From NCBI RefSeq assembly GCF_019334315.1, contig NZ_JAHWGL010000008.1:25140-89139 (forward strand): a DNA stretch of 64,000 nt, given 5' to 3'. The position numbers were made by a program, and so were the translations under genes. The first letter of the stretch is position 1. Each line of letters starts with the position of its first letter. The notes under the pieces are model-generated. The model was given only the letters and a program-made list of their open reading frames with translations. It was not told the origin of the DNA and made no database searches. The stretch is from Hymenobacter profundi. GTDB taxonomy: Bacteria; Bacteroidota; Bacteroidia; Cytophagales; Hymenobacteraceae. Below, in pieces: positions 27,856 through 37,880 of this stretch.

Positions 27856-29886
27856 ATGAGCTTAGAAGAAGAATTAGCGCTTGAGCGACGGCGGCGGGGA
27901 ATTGCCGAAGCAGAGGTTCTGCGGTTGCAGGCACAGCTAGAAAGTAAGGTAGTGGCTCATGCCTTAGTGCCGACGAGTTTACCTTTTGAGACTGTAGAAC
28001 AGGACATTCCATATGAAGAGGAATTGGTTCGTCAAATTATTGACAGCAGTCCATACATTATCTATGTAGAGGACGAAAGAGGACAGTGTCTACTGGCTAA
28101 CCAGCGTTATAAACAGTTCCTGAGTTTGGGCCCAAGTTCCGCCGATGCTCAACAGGTTCCATTCGCTTCTATCGTTAATTTCTCTGCCAATTGGCCGGTG
28201 AGTGGGAGCGTATTGACCTCAGAAGAGAACTACCTTCTCCAGAATGGAACAACTATTTGGCACCACACTACCAAGAGCTTATTGGTACGTAATAATGGTG
28301 CCCGCTGCCTACTCACGTGCTCCGCGGATATTACGGAGCTAAAACGCGCGCAACAGGCAATCGAAGCTCTGGTGCAGACTAAGCAAGAGTTTATTGCTAA
28401 GCTGAGCCATGAAATTCGTACGCCCCTCCATGGAGTAATGGGGTTAGTCGAATTGCTCAATAAATCTTCTCTATCAGCTGAACAAGCTGACTACGTGGAA
28501 TTAATTGAGTTCAGCACCAAAAATTTACTCGTCGTTATTGATGATGTATTGGACTTTGCCAGAATGGAACTGGGAAAGGTCCATCTAGAAACTATTTCAT
28601 TCGATGTACTTAAAACAGTACAGAATACAGCACGTTCGTTTGCCGCAAATATTGCCGAGAAAGGCCTGCAACTGCGAGTTGATGAGCCCATCTCACTCCT
28701 ACCCCCATTGCAAGGCGACCCCCACCGCTTGCATCAGGTTCTGGTAAACTTGATCAACAACGCTATTAAATTCACTCACCAAGGCACTATTACAATTACC
28801 CTGGAGGCTGGCGAGCAAATTGGTGAGGTACTACCTGTCACGTTTAGTGTCACAGATACAGGCATCGGCATCAAATCCAGTAGCCTAGACTATATTTTTG
28901 ATAGTTTTCAACAGGCTGACAGCAGCATTCCGCGCCTATATGGTGGCGCAGGGCTAGGGCTTAGTATTTGCAGAAACCTGATTGAGTTACAAGGCGGTAA
29001 AATAGGTGTGCGTAGTGAGCTTGGGCAAGGAAGCTGCTTTTACTTCACGATTCCTTATGTAGTAGGGGAGAAGCTAAAAGCAAGTGAGCCAGTCGCGGCT
29101 CAATCAATAGATATGTTACAGGGCCTTACTATCTTATTGGTCGAGGACAATCCCATTAATCAGCTAATTGCGGTGTCAATGCTGGGTGAGTGGCAGGTGC
29201 AAGTGGATATGGCACAGAACGGTGAGGAAGCGGTAGCTAAGGCCCAGTTGCGTGAGTATGATATAATTTTGATGGATATTCAAATGCCTCAACAGGATGG
29301 TCTAGCGGCCACTGCCCTTCTGAGAGCGAACAGTAATCCCAACCAGCATACTCTCATCATCGCCCTCACTGCTGACGTCCTTCAGATCAACGCCAACTCC
29401 TACCAAGCCCAAGGATTTAATGATTATCTACTCAAGCCTTTCTCTGAAGCGGCCCTGTATGAGTTGCTAGTGCGGGTAAATCAGCGTGGGCCACTTATGG
29501 TTGCAGAGGTAGCGCCAACTGATTTACATACAATGACTTCCAGACGGCACTATAATCTAAATATGCTAGGGAAGCTCGCAATCGACCCAGTATTTGTTCG
29601 CAAGCTGTTGGAACTGTTCATCAGCAAGGTGCCAGGACAAGTGTATGCTTTGCAAGAGGCAGTAGAGCAAAATAACAGGCCGATGATAGGCCATGAAGCA
29701 CATATGTTGAAAACTATTTTTGGCAACCTACAGATTGAGCCGGAAACTGAATACTTAAGAAAATTGGAAACCCTCGCTGATAAGGAAACGTCTAAAGCGG
29801 AACTCATGCCGCTTGTCAAAGCAGTAGCAGAAACTACTGAGTTGCTTTCTGTTCTCTTTCAAGAGGAATTAGGAAGATTGTCTTAA
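27856..29886 (+). CDS. Hybrid sensor histidine kinase with receiver and Hpt domains
   Basis: A 676-residue soluble phosphorelay protein. Seen in order: an N-terminal coiled coil (about 3-32), a PAS-like domain (about 58-165: [16 protein letters not shown]), HisKA with H185 ([12 protein letters not shown]), HATPase ([24 protein letters not shown]), a receiver domain with D474 ([12 protein letters not shown]) and a C-terminal Hpt domain with H616. The Hpt motif is [11 protein letters not shown], where the usual H-x-x-K-G has Thr instead of Gly. No membrane segment, so it senses an internal signal. A single-domain response regulator follows after 160 bp; together they may control polysaccharide production. 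Confidence 0.94.
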   Translation: MSLEEELALERRRRGIAEAEVLRLQAQLESKVVAHALVPTSLPFETVEQDIPYEEELVRQIIDSSPYIIYVEDERGQCLLANQRYKQFLSLGPSSADAQQVPFASIVNFSANWPVSGSVLTSEENYLLQNGTTIWHHTTKSLLVRNNGARCLLTCSADITELKRAQQAIEALVQTKQEFIAKLSHEIRTPLHGVMGLVELLNKSSLSAEQADYVELIEFSTKNLLVVIDDVLDFARMELGKVHLETISFDVLKTVQNTARSFAANIAEKGLQLRVDEPISLLPPLQGDPHRLHQVLVNLINNAIKFTHQGTITITLEAGEQIGEVLPVTFSVTDTGIGIKSSSLDYIFDSFQQADSSIPRLYGGAGLGLSICRNLIELQGGKIGVRSELGQGSCFYFTIPYVVGEKLKASEPVAAQSIDMLQGLTILLVEDNPINQLIAVSMLGEWQVQVDMAQNGEEAVAKAQLREYDIILMDIQMPQQDGLAATALLRANSNPNQHTLIIALTADVLQINANSYQAQGFNDYLLKPFSEAALYELLVRVNQRGPLMVAEVAPTDLHTMTSRRHYNLNMLGKLAIDPVFVRKLLELFISKVPGQVYALQEAVEQNNRPMIGHEAHMLKTIFGNLQIEPETEYLRKLETLADKETSKAELMPLVKAVAETTELLSVLFQEELGRLS

Positions 29887-30048
29887 CGAATATGGGTATG
29901 TTACTATTTGTATCATCAAAATGATATTACTATTGGGTGAATTCTTGATAATTAGTATTATATTTATATCACATTTAAATCTTAATAATATTAATTATAT
30001 ATTGCAGCCTCTAAAGTGCAATGCTATCCAGGCCCTTTTGCATCAACC

Positions 30049-30426
30049 ATGAAAAAAAATCTGCTTATCGTTGATGATGAGCCCTCTATCTGTCTCATTT
30101 TGAAGTATTACTTCGGCCCCTCTTTTAACGTGGTGGTGTATCCAAATGGATTGGAAGCCATTACATGGCTAAAGCAGGATCATCGTCCAGATGCTATTGT
30201 CGCTGACTATGCAATGCCAATCATGGACGGGTTAGACTTTATAAAACAAGTTCGCTCTATTCCCGCACATAAGCATACACCTCTTATTATACTATCAGGT
30301 AAGGATGAAACTAGTCATAAAATCAAGTGTCTAAAACAAGGAGCTGACGATTACGTAGTTAAGCCCTTCAATCCTGAGGAACTTGATTTGAGAATCCAAA
30401 AGCTATTGGCAAGGATCAAATTATAG
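30049..30426 (+). CDS. Single-domain response regulator (CheY-like)
   Basis: A 125-residue receiver domain with no output domain. Seen: the acidic pocket VDDEP (residues 8-12), phospho-acceptor D53 (AIVADYAMPIMDG), the conserved S/T in IILSGKDE and the lysine in YVVKPFNPEEL. The ATG at 30049 is chosen over an upstream start at 30016 because the family begins exactly with MKKNLLIVDDE. It lies between the hybrid kinase and the priming sugar transferase, so it may pass a phosphorelay signal to the polysaccharide machinery by protein contact. Confidence 0.92.
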   Translation: MKKNLLIVDDEPSICLILKYYFGPSFNVVVYPNGLEAITWLKQDHRPDAIVADYAMPIMDGLDFIKQVRSIPAHKHTPLIILSGKDETSHKIKCLKQGADDYVVKPFNPEELDLRIQKLLARIKL

Positions 30427-30530
30427 CCACCACTAACATCTCAACTTTCCGCCCTACTGTCTGCCTTTTCTAATCCCGCCTGACTTCCTAATGCGCCACT
30501 GCATGAAACTAAATTTTAAAATAGCGCTCT

Positions 30531-31418
30531 ATGAATGCCAGCATCACAGACTTACGGTTTCGAGAAGCTACGGAGCGTGAGCCACGCCCTGATTTTTCTC
30601 AACTGCCAGGCTACCCTCCAACTATTGCTGCCGATAAGTCAGGTCAACCACTATATTCTATACGGTTTCCTGTATCCAAACGGATTTTCGACGCAATATT
30701 CGCCTTCATTGTTCTTGTATGCCTAGCACCGCTGTTTCTTTTAATAGCGTTACTAATCAAGCTGGAATCAAGAGGCCCAGTCTTTTACTACTCCTATCGA
30801 GTAGGCACAGGATACCGGATCTTCAAATTTTGGAAGTTTCGCTCGATGCGGCAAGATGCTGATCAGCTATTAACTTCCATGCAGAACCTAAATCAGTACC
30901 AAGCAGCGCCGGAGCAACAAGAAACTGTGTTTTCTGATGTATGTGCCGCATGTCAGTTGGCTGGTACAGCTTGCCAACAACAATTAATTGATCATCAAGG
31001 GCGCCAAATTTGTGAACGCCAACACCGGTCAGTCCAAAAAAATAAGGTGGATGCTACATTCATCAAAATAGCGAACGATCCACGCATTACGCGCATCGGT
31101 AAAATCATTCGCAACACTAGCATCGACGAGCTGCCCCAGTTTTTTAATGTTTTGTGTGGAGATATGTCTGTGGTTGGTAACCGGCCATTGCCGCTGTATG
31201 AAGCCGAAAGGCTGACCACCGACCAATTTGCGGCTCGATTCATCGCACCCGCCGGCATCACAGGCTTGTGGCAGGTGAGCAAGCGTGGCAGCAAGACAAT
31301 GTCGGCAGAAGAACGCAAGTTGCTGGATGTAGAATACGCGAAGCACTACTCTCTTAAAAAGGATATCCAGATTGTCTTGAAAACGATACCAGCTCTATTT
31401 CAACAAGAAAGCGTATAA
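30531..31418 (+). CDS. Priming sugar transferase (undecaprenyl-phosphate glycosyl-1-phosphate transferase family)
   Basis: Starts repeat-unit synthesis by moving a sugar-1-phosphate to undecaprenyl phosphate. Seen: a membrane segment (about 52-80: IFDAIFAFIVLVCLAPLFLL), then YRVGTGYRIFKFWKFRSM, DPRITRIGKIIRNTSIDELPQFFNVL, GDMSVVGNRPL and ITGLWQVSKRG, the core of the bacterial sugar transferase family. Length 295 is the short, one-membrane-segment type. Odd: an insertion (about 120-175) carries four cysteines (C138, C141, C148, C161) in C-x2-C-x6-C-x12-C spacing, not part of the usual catalytic core. Its stop overlaps the next start (TAATG), so it is coupled to the TolC-like gene. Confidence 0.93.
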   Translation: MNASITDLRFREATEREPRPDFSQLPGYPPTIAADKSGQPLYSIRFPVSKRIFDAIFAFIVLVCLAPLFLLIALLIKLESRGPVFYYSYRVGTGYRIFKFWKFRSMRQDADQLLTSMQNLNQYQAAPEQQETVFSDVCAACQLAGTACQQQLIDHQGRQICERQHRSVQKNKVDATFIKIANDPRITRIGKIIRNTSIDELPQFFNVLCGDMSVVGNRPLPLYEAERLTTDQFAARFIAPAGITGLWQVSKRGSKTMSAEERKLLDVEYAKHYSLKKDIQIVLKTIPALFQQESV

Positions 31419-32161
31419 TGAAAAAAATATTCGGCTTTCTGGTACTAGTGCTTCCTTTGTCGTCGGCACTTGGCCAGACTACCGCGCCTCCGACCGAGGA
31501 TTGGCAAACTATTTTTTTTGAGTCGCCAGCTATTGCCCTACCCCGGCTGATGGAAGCAGCCGGCCAGCATTCAAAGCAGGTGAAGGTAGTAGAGCTAGAC
31601 AAAACTATTAAGGAGCAAGATATTCAGATTGCCAAGGAAGAAATTTTGGGAAGCGTGACACTGGGAGGCAATTACGGCTACGGAAACGTTCTCAATGGTG
31701 GAGTCTATGACCCCGCTAATCCTACTCAGGTGCGCACCATTACTTCCACACGCTATTTCGCTGGCGCTACTGTAGGATTCCCGCTAACACGAATTATCAG
31801 CCGCGGCAACCTGATTAAGCGGGAGCAAATGGCTTACCAGCAGGCAGAGTTAACGCGACAAGGGCAAATCGATGCGATTCGCCAACAAATAATTCAGCTC
31901 TACCAAAATGTACTACTGGCCAAAAAGCTGCTCACATTGCAACAGGAAGCTTATGTGACTGTGAAAACTAATTATCAACTATCAGAACGCCAGTTCCGGC
32001 AAGGACAACTGCCATTAGCCGAGCTTTCGGTGGCTAGCGCTGGTTTGACGGGAGCTGCCATTGCGCAGGAAACTGCCCTCAACCAGTATAATACATCCTT
32101 TATGCTACTAGAGGAAGTAGTAGGAACTAAAATTTCAACTCTGATGACAACAGCCCGATGA
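31418..32161 (+). CDS. Half-length TolC-like outer membrane efflux protein
   Basis: A 247-residue exported protein with a signal peptide ending near SSALGQ. The mature part shows one TolC/OEP repeat: a helix (HSKQVKVVELDKTIKEQDIQIAKEE), a beta hairpin with LGGNYGYGN and VGFPLTR, then a long helix pair including the family signature RQGQLPLAELSVASAGL and a final VVGTKIS. Ordinary TolC proteins have two such repeats in ~430-480 residues and act as trimers; this has one. It starts within the sugar-transferase stop and overlaps the Wzz-like gene by 4 bp. No Wza-type exporter is present, so this may be the outer-membrane exit. That is inference. Confidence 0.85.
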   Translation: MKKIFGFLVLVLPLSSALGQTTAPPTEDWQTIFFESPAIALPRLMEAAGQHSKQVKVVELDKTIKEQDIQIAKEEILGSVTLGGNYGYGNVLNGGVYDPANPTQVRTITSTRYFAGATVGFPLTRIISRGNLIKREQMAYQQAELTRQGQIDAIRQQIIQLYQNVLLAKKLLTLQQEAYVTVKTNYQLSERQFRQGQLPLAELSVASAGLTGAAIAQETALNQYNTSFMLLEEVVGTKISTLMTTAR

Positions 32162-34284
32162 GTTTTTCTGATGCCCTCCAATTACTAAAGCGCAAATGGC
32201 TGCTGCTAATACTGGTTCCCCTTGTTTTTGGAATCTCCACATATTTCTTTGCGCGCCACTTACCCAAAACTTATAGCTCCGATACGACCCTCTACACTGG
32301 TATTGCCTCCGGCTACTCTCTAACAGGCAATGCGGAAGCTAATTTCAACACAACTAGCAACGCCTTCGATAACCTGATCAACCTGATCAAAGCCCGTTCT
32401 ACAGGGGAGGAAGTCGCTTATCGGCTGCTAGCTGACCATTTGTGGCAGACTAGCCAACAGCCTGCTCTACAGGCTGCGCCAGAATATAATAGTTTACGGG
32501 AAAATGTGTCGGAAGACATGCGAAAAGAGCTATTGGGGGCTACACCATCTGCTACATTACAAAACGTACGTCGCTATGCCCAAGCCAACAATACCAATGC
32601 GCTGTATTGGCTGTTAAATTCCAATGACCCAACGTATTCTCTCAAAGCTCTTGCGACGCTGACAGTGTCGCGGATTGGAACGAGCGACCTACTTCGGCTA
32701 GAATACGAAAATATCAATCCGGCTATCTGTCGCCAAACCTTGAACCTCGTAACACAGGTGTTTTTGCAGCAGTCGCGGGGACTGCGGGAGGGGCAAACTA
32801 GTTCGGTGGTAGCTTATTATGAGGCAGAATTAGACAGCGCAAAAAACCGGCTAACGGCGGCAGAGCGGGAAAACTTAGCTTTCAACCAAGATAACAACAT
32901 CATTAACTATGATGAACAGTCGAGAAATATTGCCATTGATAAAGACGCTTTGAATGCCACACTCACTACTGTGAGGCAGGAGTACGAAGGAGCACAAGCA
33001 GTGCTACAGGCCATAAACCAGAAGCTGGGTAATAAACAGGCTGCGCTGCTCAGCAGCAGCCGCGTACTAGAACAGCGCCAGAAGCTGAGCAAGTTGAACG
33101 CGGCATTGGCTGATCAACAATTGTTTAATACACAAAAAGAAGCTAATAATGCTAAAGCTAAAGAACTGCAGGCCGAGATAGATAAAACGTCGCAGGCTAT
33201 TCTAAGCAACGTCAATCAGTATAACGATCAGGCGAATACGGCCGAGGGTATTCCGAATGCTAACTTGCTCGCAGAGTGGTTGCAGACGATGATATTGGTG
33301 GAAACCAATCGAGCTAAGCTGAATGTGCTGACTCAGCGACAAAATGAGTTTGAGAAAGAGTACCGACGCATGGCGCCGCTTGGGGCTACACTCAAGGGAA
33401 TCCAACGTAAAATTAGCTTAGCTGAGCAGAATTATCTTGCTGTACTGGCCAGCCTGAATGCTAGTAAAGCATCACAGAAAAATACGCAGTTTGCTGGCAG
33501 CCTCAAAGTAATTGACCCACCAAATTTGCCAGTGACGCCCAAAACGAATCTATTGGTGTTGTTATTGCTACTGAGCACATTAGGTGGCTTCGTATTTGTA
33601 GTTGGCCTAGTACTAGGGCTGGGGCTGATGGATAAATCCTTAAGAAATCCATTGATAGCGTCCCGTCGGATTGGCTTACCGGTAGCAGGGGTGATGTTAG
33701 ATACGCATGCCCTTGCAACCCAGCGGTTTATAGCTTATCAGCAGCGTAGTCTCGATCAACTAGTGCATCAGATTTTGCTTAAAGCTAATACGCCGCCCGC
33801 TCCGGTTCCATTTGTGGTGGGTGTATTTAGTGTACAGCGGCAGGAGGGCAAAACTACACTGTGCCAGGCTTTGGCTCAGCGATGCCATGAAATGGGCGTG
33901 CAGACGCTTGCTTTGTACCCTGACCGTGAGGATATAGATGAGACGCTGGAAGCCCCGTCGCTATTTTACCCCTCCGCGATGGCAGCCGTGCAAGGCTGGC
34001 AACTGGACAAGTTGATTCAGAATGCTGTGCCCAAACGCATGACCGAAATCAGCCAGCCGAACGTGCAAGTGGTACTGATTGAGTTTCCTGCCTTGCTAGG
34101 TGACGCTTTGCCAGTAGGCGTGTTGCGGCAGTTAAATCTGATCTTTCTAACCGTACCAGCCACGCGTACGTGGCGCCCTACCGATCACCAAATAGTAGAA
34201 CGCCTACGGTCTGCTACTAATGCCCCGGTAGAAGTGGTACTGTCCGGCGTAGAGTTATACCAGACTGAAGAAAGCCTAAGCTAA
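32158..34284 (+). CDS. Wzz-like polysaccharide co-polymerase with degenerate kinase domain
   Basis: A 708-residue inner-membrane chain-length/co-polymerase protein. Seen: an N-terminal membrane segment (LLILVPLVFGISTYFFA), a long periplasmic region with coiled coils (about 210-430), a second membrane segment (LLVLLLLLSTLGGFVFVVGLVLGLG) and a cytoplasmic P-loop-like domain (about 555-705). The P loop reads VQRQEGKTT (K565, T566), without the expected first glycine, and the Walker-B-like strand reads VVLIEFPALLGD with Glu. There is no C-terminal tyrosine cluster. So it looks like a tyrosine-autokinase (Wzc/PCP2a) relative that has lost catalysis. Overlaps both neighbours closely. Confidence 0.88.
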   Translation: MSFSDALQLLKRKWLLLILVPLVFGISTYFFARHLPKTYSSDTTLYTGIASGYSLTGNAEANFNTTSNAFDNLINLIKARSTGEEVAYRLLADHLWQTSQQPALQAAPEYNSLRENVSEDMRKELLGATPSATLQNVRRYAQANNTNALYWLLNSNDPTYSLKALATLTVSRIGTSDLLRLEYENINPAICRQTLNLVTQVFLQQSRGLREGQTSSVVAYYEAELDSAKNRLTAAERENLAFNQDNNIINYDEQSRNIAIDKDALNATLTTVRQEYEGAQAVLQAINQKLGNKQAALLSSSRVLEQRQKLSKLNAALADQQLFNTQKEANNAKAKELQAEIDKTSQAILSNVNQYNDQANTAEGIPNANLLAEWLQTMILVETNRAKLNVLTQRQNEFEKEYRRMAPLGATLKGIQRKISLAEQNYLAVLASLNASKASQKNTQFAGSLKVIDPPNLPVTPKTNLLVLLLLLSTLGGFVFVVGLVLGLGLMDKSLRNPLIASRRIGLPVAGVMLDTHALATQRFIAYQQRSLDQLVHQILLKANTPPAPVPFVVGVFSVQRQEGKTTLCQALAQRCHEMGVQTLALYPDREDIDETLEAPSLFYPSAMAAVQGWQLDKLIQNAVPKRMTEISQPNVQVVLIEFPALLGDALPVGVLRQLNLIFLTVPATRTWRPTDHQIVERLRSATNAPVEVVLSGVELYQTEESLS

Positions 34285-34305
34285 CGCTGAGCTGCCTGCT
34301 TACTT

Positions 34306-35754
34306 ATGAAGTTCACTCCTCCACCTGCTGCTACATTGCTGCATTCGCGCTGGCTCCTGCCCGCACTGCTTGCAGGAGCGTTATGCCTGGGCTGGCTGAC
34401 GAGCAAGATGGGAGTATTAGTACCGGGGCTGCTGATAGCAGTGCCTTTCCTAGTGTTTTTCCTGGTGTTGGTATTTTATTACCCACGGATCGGCTTCATT
34501 AGCTTTATTATCTACTGCTTTCTAAACAATTACCTAAGCCGGCACATCATTACCATTCCGGTGGGGCTGGGGATGGAAAGTATTCTGATCATTACTTGGC
34601 TAGCTGTCCTATTTCACCGCACTGATATATTCCAGAGTAAGCGTATTCGTAATGACTTGTGCTTACTCTCGCTAATCTGGTTTGTCATCAATGTGCTGGA
34701 ACTAGGTAACCCTGCGGGCGCCAGCATTACGGGGTGGTTTTATGAAATGCGTAGCACCACGCTCCTGTGGGTGCTAACAGTACCTCTGGGGTATTTATTG
34801 TTCGCACTGAAGCGGGACTTATCCACTTTTCTTTATCTGTTAGTTGGGTTTTCGGTACTAGGAACTCTCTATGGTATCAAGCAAAAGCTATTTGGAGTAG
34901 ATGCGATGGAGCAATACTGGCTGGATCAAGGGGCAGCACGGACGCATGTACTGTGGGGACGGCTACGTGTATTTTCGTATTACAGTGATGCTGCACAATT
35001 TGGTGCTTCCCAAGCGCATATTGCCCTAATCTGCCTCATTATGGCACTAGGCCCTTACTCCTGGAAGAAACGGCTGTTGCTAATAATTAGTAGTGCAATA
35101 CTCCTTTATGGTATGCTAATATCGGGTACCCGAGGGGCTTTCTTCGTACTCATTATAGGCGTATTCATCTACTTAGCACTAAGCAGGCAAATTAAGATTC
35201 TGCTGTTAGGCTGCTTGATAGCTGGCGGGGTTTTTTGGGTGATGAAGTATACCACCATTGGGAACTCTAACCCCGACATTTTCCGCCTTCGCTCTGCTCT
35301 TAATCCTGAAGATCCTTCTTTGCTGGTGAGGTTAAACAACCAAGCCATTCTGCGCGATTATCTCGCTACTCGGCCTTTAGGGGGGGGAGTAGGGGTTATT
35401 GGAGCGTGGGGGATAAAGTATAATCCAAATAAGTTTCTGTCCCGAATTCCTCCGGATAGTTATTTTGTCAAAATATGGGCGGAGTATGGTATCGTCGGCT
35501 TTCTGCTATGGTTTGGGATAACGCTCTTTATCTTAGGTAAGTGTATGGGGATTGTCTGGCGACTGAAAGATCCTGACTTACGACAAAAGCTGCTTGCCTT
35601 AACCGCGGGCTACGGAGGTATTCTGATTTGTACATACAGTAATGAGATTATTAATCAAATGCCTTCCGCTATGATAATATACATATCCTGGGTATTCATT
35701 TTTATGGGGCCAACACTTGATACTCCACAATTAAGAACAATGCGTGATGAGTAA
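34306..35754 (+). CDS. O-antigen ligase/polymerase family membrane protein (Wzy-like)
   Basis: A 482-residue protein with about 11-12 membrane helices. Seen: the Wzy_C / O-antigen ligase pattern, with a large periplasmic loop around residues 300-370 containing LVRLNNQAILRDYLATRPLGGGVG and PPDSYFVKIWAEYGIVGFLLW, and a preceding LLYGMLISGTRGAFFVLIIG. It probably polymerises flipped repeat units (Wzy) in this locus; ligase activity is the alternative. The end overlaps the next glycosyltransferase start by 11 bp. Confidence 0.9.
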   Translation: MKFTPPPAATLLHSRWLLPALLAGALCLGWLTSKMGVLVPGLLIAVPFLVFFLVLVFYYPRIGFISFIIYCFLNNYLSRHIITIPVGLGMESILIITWLAVLFHRTDIFQSKRIRNDLCLLSLIWFVINVLELGNPAGASITGWFYEMRSTTLLWVLTVPLGYLLFALKRDLSTFLYLLVGFSVLGTLYGIKQKLFGVDAMEQYWLDQGAARTHVLWGRLRVFSYYSDAAQFGASQAHIALICLIMALGPYSWKKRLLLIISSAILLYGMLISGTRGAFFVLIIGVFIYLALSRQIKILLLGCLIAGGVFWVMKYTTIGNSNPDIFRLRSALNPEDPSLLVRLNNQAILRDYLATRPLGGGVGVIGAWGIKYNPNKFLSRIPPDSYFVKIWAEYGIVGFLLWFGITLFILGKCMGIVWRLKDPDLRQKLLALTAGYGGILICTYSNEIINQMPSAMIIYISWVFIFMGPTLDTPQLRTMRDE

Positions 35755-36661
35755 TAAGCCTCTAATTTCTATTATTTCTGTTAACTACAACCAAGCGCAG
35801 ATAACTTGCGCCATGCTGGCGTCATTGGAGAGGATCACCTATCCAAATACAGAAGTAATTGTAGTGGATAATGCATCTCCAACAGAAGCGCCTACCACAA
35901 TTGCTGAGCAGTTTCCCACAGTGCAACTCATCCGTTCGTCCGCTAATCTAGGCTTTGCAGGTGGTAATAATTTAGGTATCTGCGCCGCTAAAGGAAAGTA
36001 TATCCTTTTCCTCAACAACGACACTGAAGTAGAGCCGAACTTCCTGGAACCGATGGTCGATCTGCTGGAAGCGGATGCCACTATAGGCATGGTTTCACCC
36101 AAGCTTGTCTACTATAACTCCAATAATACAATCCAGTATGCAGGCAGCAGTAATATAAATCCTTGGACTGGCCGAAATTTCTCTATCGGCAGTCAGCAGA
36201 AAGACAACGGACAATATAATACTACCTATCCCACAAAATTAGCACATGGCGCTGCCATGCTAGTGCCTTTACAAGTAGTATTCAAAATTGGCTTAATGCC
36301 CGAATTATACTTTTTATATTATGAAGAATTAGACTGGTGTGAGATGGTAAAACGCGCTGGTTATCAATGTTATTATGTCGGTGGCTCTACCGTTTATCAT
36401 AAAGAATCAGCCTCTGTTGGACAAGGTTCAGTGCTAAGAACTTATTATATGCACCGAAACCGTCTTCTCTTTATCCGGCGCAATTTCACTGGATTACAGC
36501 GGTGGAGTGGAATTTTGTTTTTTCTGCTAGCCGCCGCCCCTAAGCAAAGTGTAGTACATCTGCTACGAGGTGAATTTAATCATCTGAAGGCAGTATGGAG
36601 CGGTATTGGCTGGCATCTGCAAGGCCAGAATGTACATCAAAATCGTTTTCTACCCGCTTAA
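35744..36661 (+). CDS. Glycosyltransferase family 2 (rhamnosyltransferase-like)
   Basis: A 305-residue GT-A glycosyltransferase. Seen: ISIISVNYNQAQITCAMLASL at the N-terminus, VVDNASP, ANLGFAGGNNLGI, LFLNNDTEVEPNFL (the metal-binding D-x-D-like site) and LYFLYYEELDWCEMVKRAGY, the block that defines the WcaA/rhamnosyltransferase branch of GT2. It lies in a tight run of glycosyltransferases, overlapping the Wzy-like gene and abutting the next gene. Sugar specificity cannot be read. Confidence 0.93.
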   Translation: MMSNKPLISIISVNYNQAQITCAMLASLERITYPNTEVIVVDNASPTEAPTTIAEQFPTVQLIRSSANLGFAGGNNLGICAAKGKYILFLNNDTEVEPNFLEPMVDLLEADATIGMVSPKLVYYNSNNTIQYAGSSNINPWTGRNFSIGSQQKDNGQYNTTYPTKLAHGAAMLVPLQVVFKIGLMPELYFLYYEELDWCEMVKRAGYQCYYVGGSTVYHKESASVGQGSVLRTYYMHRNRLLFIRRNFTGLQRWSGILFFLLAAAPKQSVVHLLRGEFNHLKAVWSGIGWHLQGQNVHQNRFLPA

Positions 36662-37870
36662 ATGAGCATTGTAACGTCACTAATATCGATACTTCTGCAA
36701 TTGGTTGGAGCATATCTGCTACTCAATGTATTGTATCTCCTGTTTTTTGCATTAGCTGGTCATCGCTCTTCACCGGCTGTACCATCGAGTGGGGGAAGCA
36801 AACGGCGTATGTGCGTATTATTACCTGCCTACCGAGCTGATACGATTATTGCGGAGACTGCTCCTGCCGCTAGGAGGCACGCATATGCTGGTGTTGCAGA
36901 TGTATGTGTTATTGCTGATGGCCTGCAACCGGCGACTGTGCAGACTTTGCGTGCGCAGCAAATTAACGTTGTGGAAGTGTTTTTTGAGAAAAGCACTAAA
37001 GGCAAAGCGCTATTTTCTGCCTTAACTGAATTGCCTGCTGGGGCATACGACGTGGCCGTAATATTGGACGTAGATAACGTGATGGCTCCGGGATTCCTGA
37101 CGCAAGTAGATGCCGCTTTCGCAGCCGGTTACCGAGTAGTCCAAGGACATCGAACAGCAAAAAACCTAGATTCTCCTTTTGCCGTGCTGGATGCCTGCAA
37201 TGAAGAAATCAACAATCATATTTTCCGGAGGGGGCATGCTAACCTGGGAATGTCGTCGTCTCTCATTGGTTCGGGTATGGCATTCGATTACGAGTACCTA
37301 AAACAATTGCTTCAAGATATTGGTGATACTCCTGGTGAGGACAAAGAGTTAGATTTCAGTGTTTTACGGGACAAGAAGAAAATAGCTTATCTACCGTCCG
37401 CGTACGTATATGACGAAAAAATTCCTAACGCTAAGGTGTTTGCAACGCAGCGTACACGCTGGTTAGCAACGCAACAAGAATTCTTAGTGAAGTACTTTGG
37501 GGAGGGGTTACGACAACTGCGCCAGGGAAACATAGATTTTGTGGATAAGATTCTGCAATCCATGCTCCTGCCACGGGTGTTGCTACTCGGTATACTTGGT
37601 TTTCTGATAATGCTGTCGCTACTGTGGCGGGTAGGTCCAAGCCCAGACTTCTGGCTGATGCTTTTGCTAGGTACAGCTCTTGCACTACTTCTGGCTCTAC
37701 CAAAACGTCTGTATACTCGTCAGGTGGGAAGAGCAGTGCTACACTTGCCGGTAGCCTTGAGCGCTATGGTGCTAGCTTTGCTGCAAATTAGAAAGGCAAA
37801 AACGTCTTTTATGCCTACCCCGCATGTGGCCCGGCAGGTAGATTCGGCAGCTTCCTCCTCCCTAAAATAA
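36662..37870 (+). CDS. Processive-type glycosyltransferase family 2
   Basis: A 402-residue membrane glycosyltransferase. Seen: an N-terminal membrane helix (ILLQLVGAYLLLNVLYLLFFAL), CVLLPAYRADTIIAET, VILDVDNVMAPGFL, GHRTAKN, GEDKELDF and the QRTRW motif (Q-x-x-R-W), followed by two C-terminal helices. This is the architecture of membrane GT2 enzymes such as GlcNAc or hyaluronan-like transferases. It starts immediately after the preceding stop. It may add a sugar to the lipid-linked intermediate rather than make a polymer. Confidence 0.92.
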   Translation: MSIVTSLISILLQLVGAYLLLNVLYLLFFALAGHRSSPAVPSSGGSKRRMCVLLPAYRADTIIAETAPAARRHAYAGVADVCVIADGLQPATVQTLRAQQINVVEVFFEKSTKGKALFSALTELPAGAYDVAVILDVDNVMAPGFLTQVDAAFAAGYRVVQGHRTAKNLDSPFAVLDACNEEINNHIFRRGHANLGMSSSLIGSGMAFDYEYLKQLLQDIGDTPGEDKELDFSVLRDKKKIAYLPSAYVYDEKIPNAKVFATQRTRWLATQQEFLVKYFGEGLRQLRQGNIDFVDKILQSMLLPRVLLLGILGFLIMLSLLWRVGPSPDFWLMLLLGTALALLLALPKRLYTRQVGRAVLHLPVALSAMVLALLQIRKAKTSFMPTPHVARQVDSAASSSLK

Positions 37871-37880
37871 AGGACCATTT

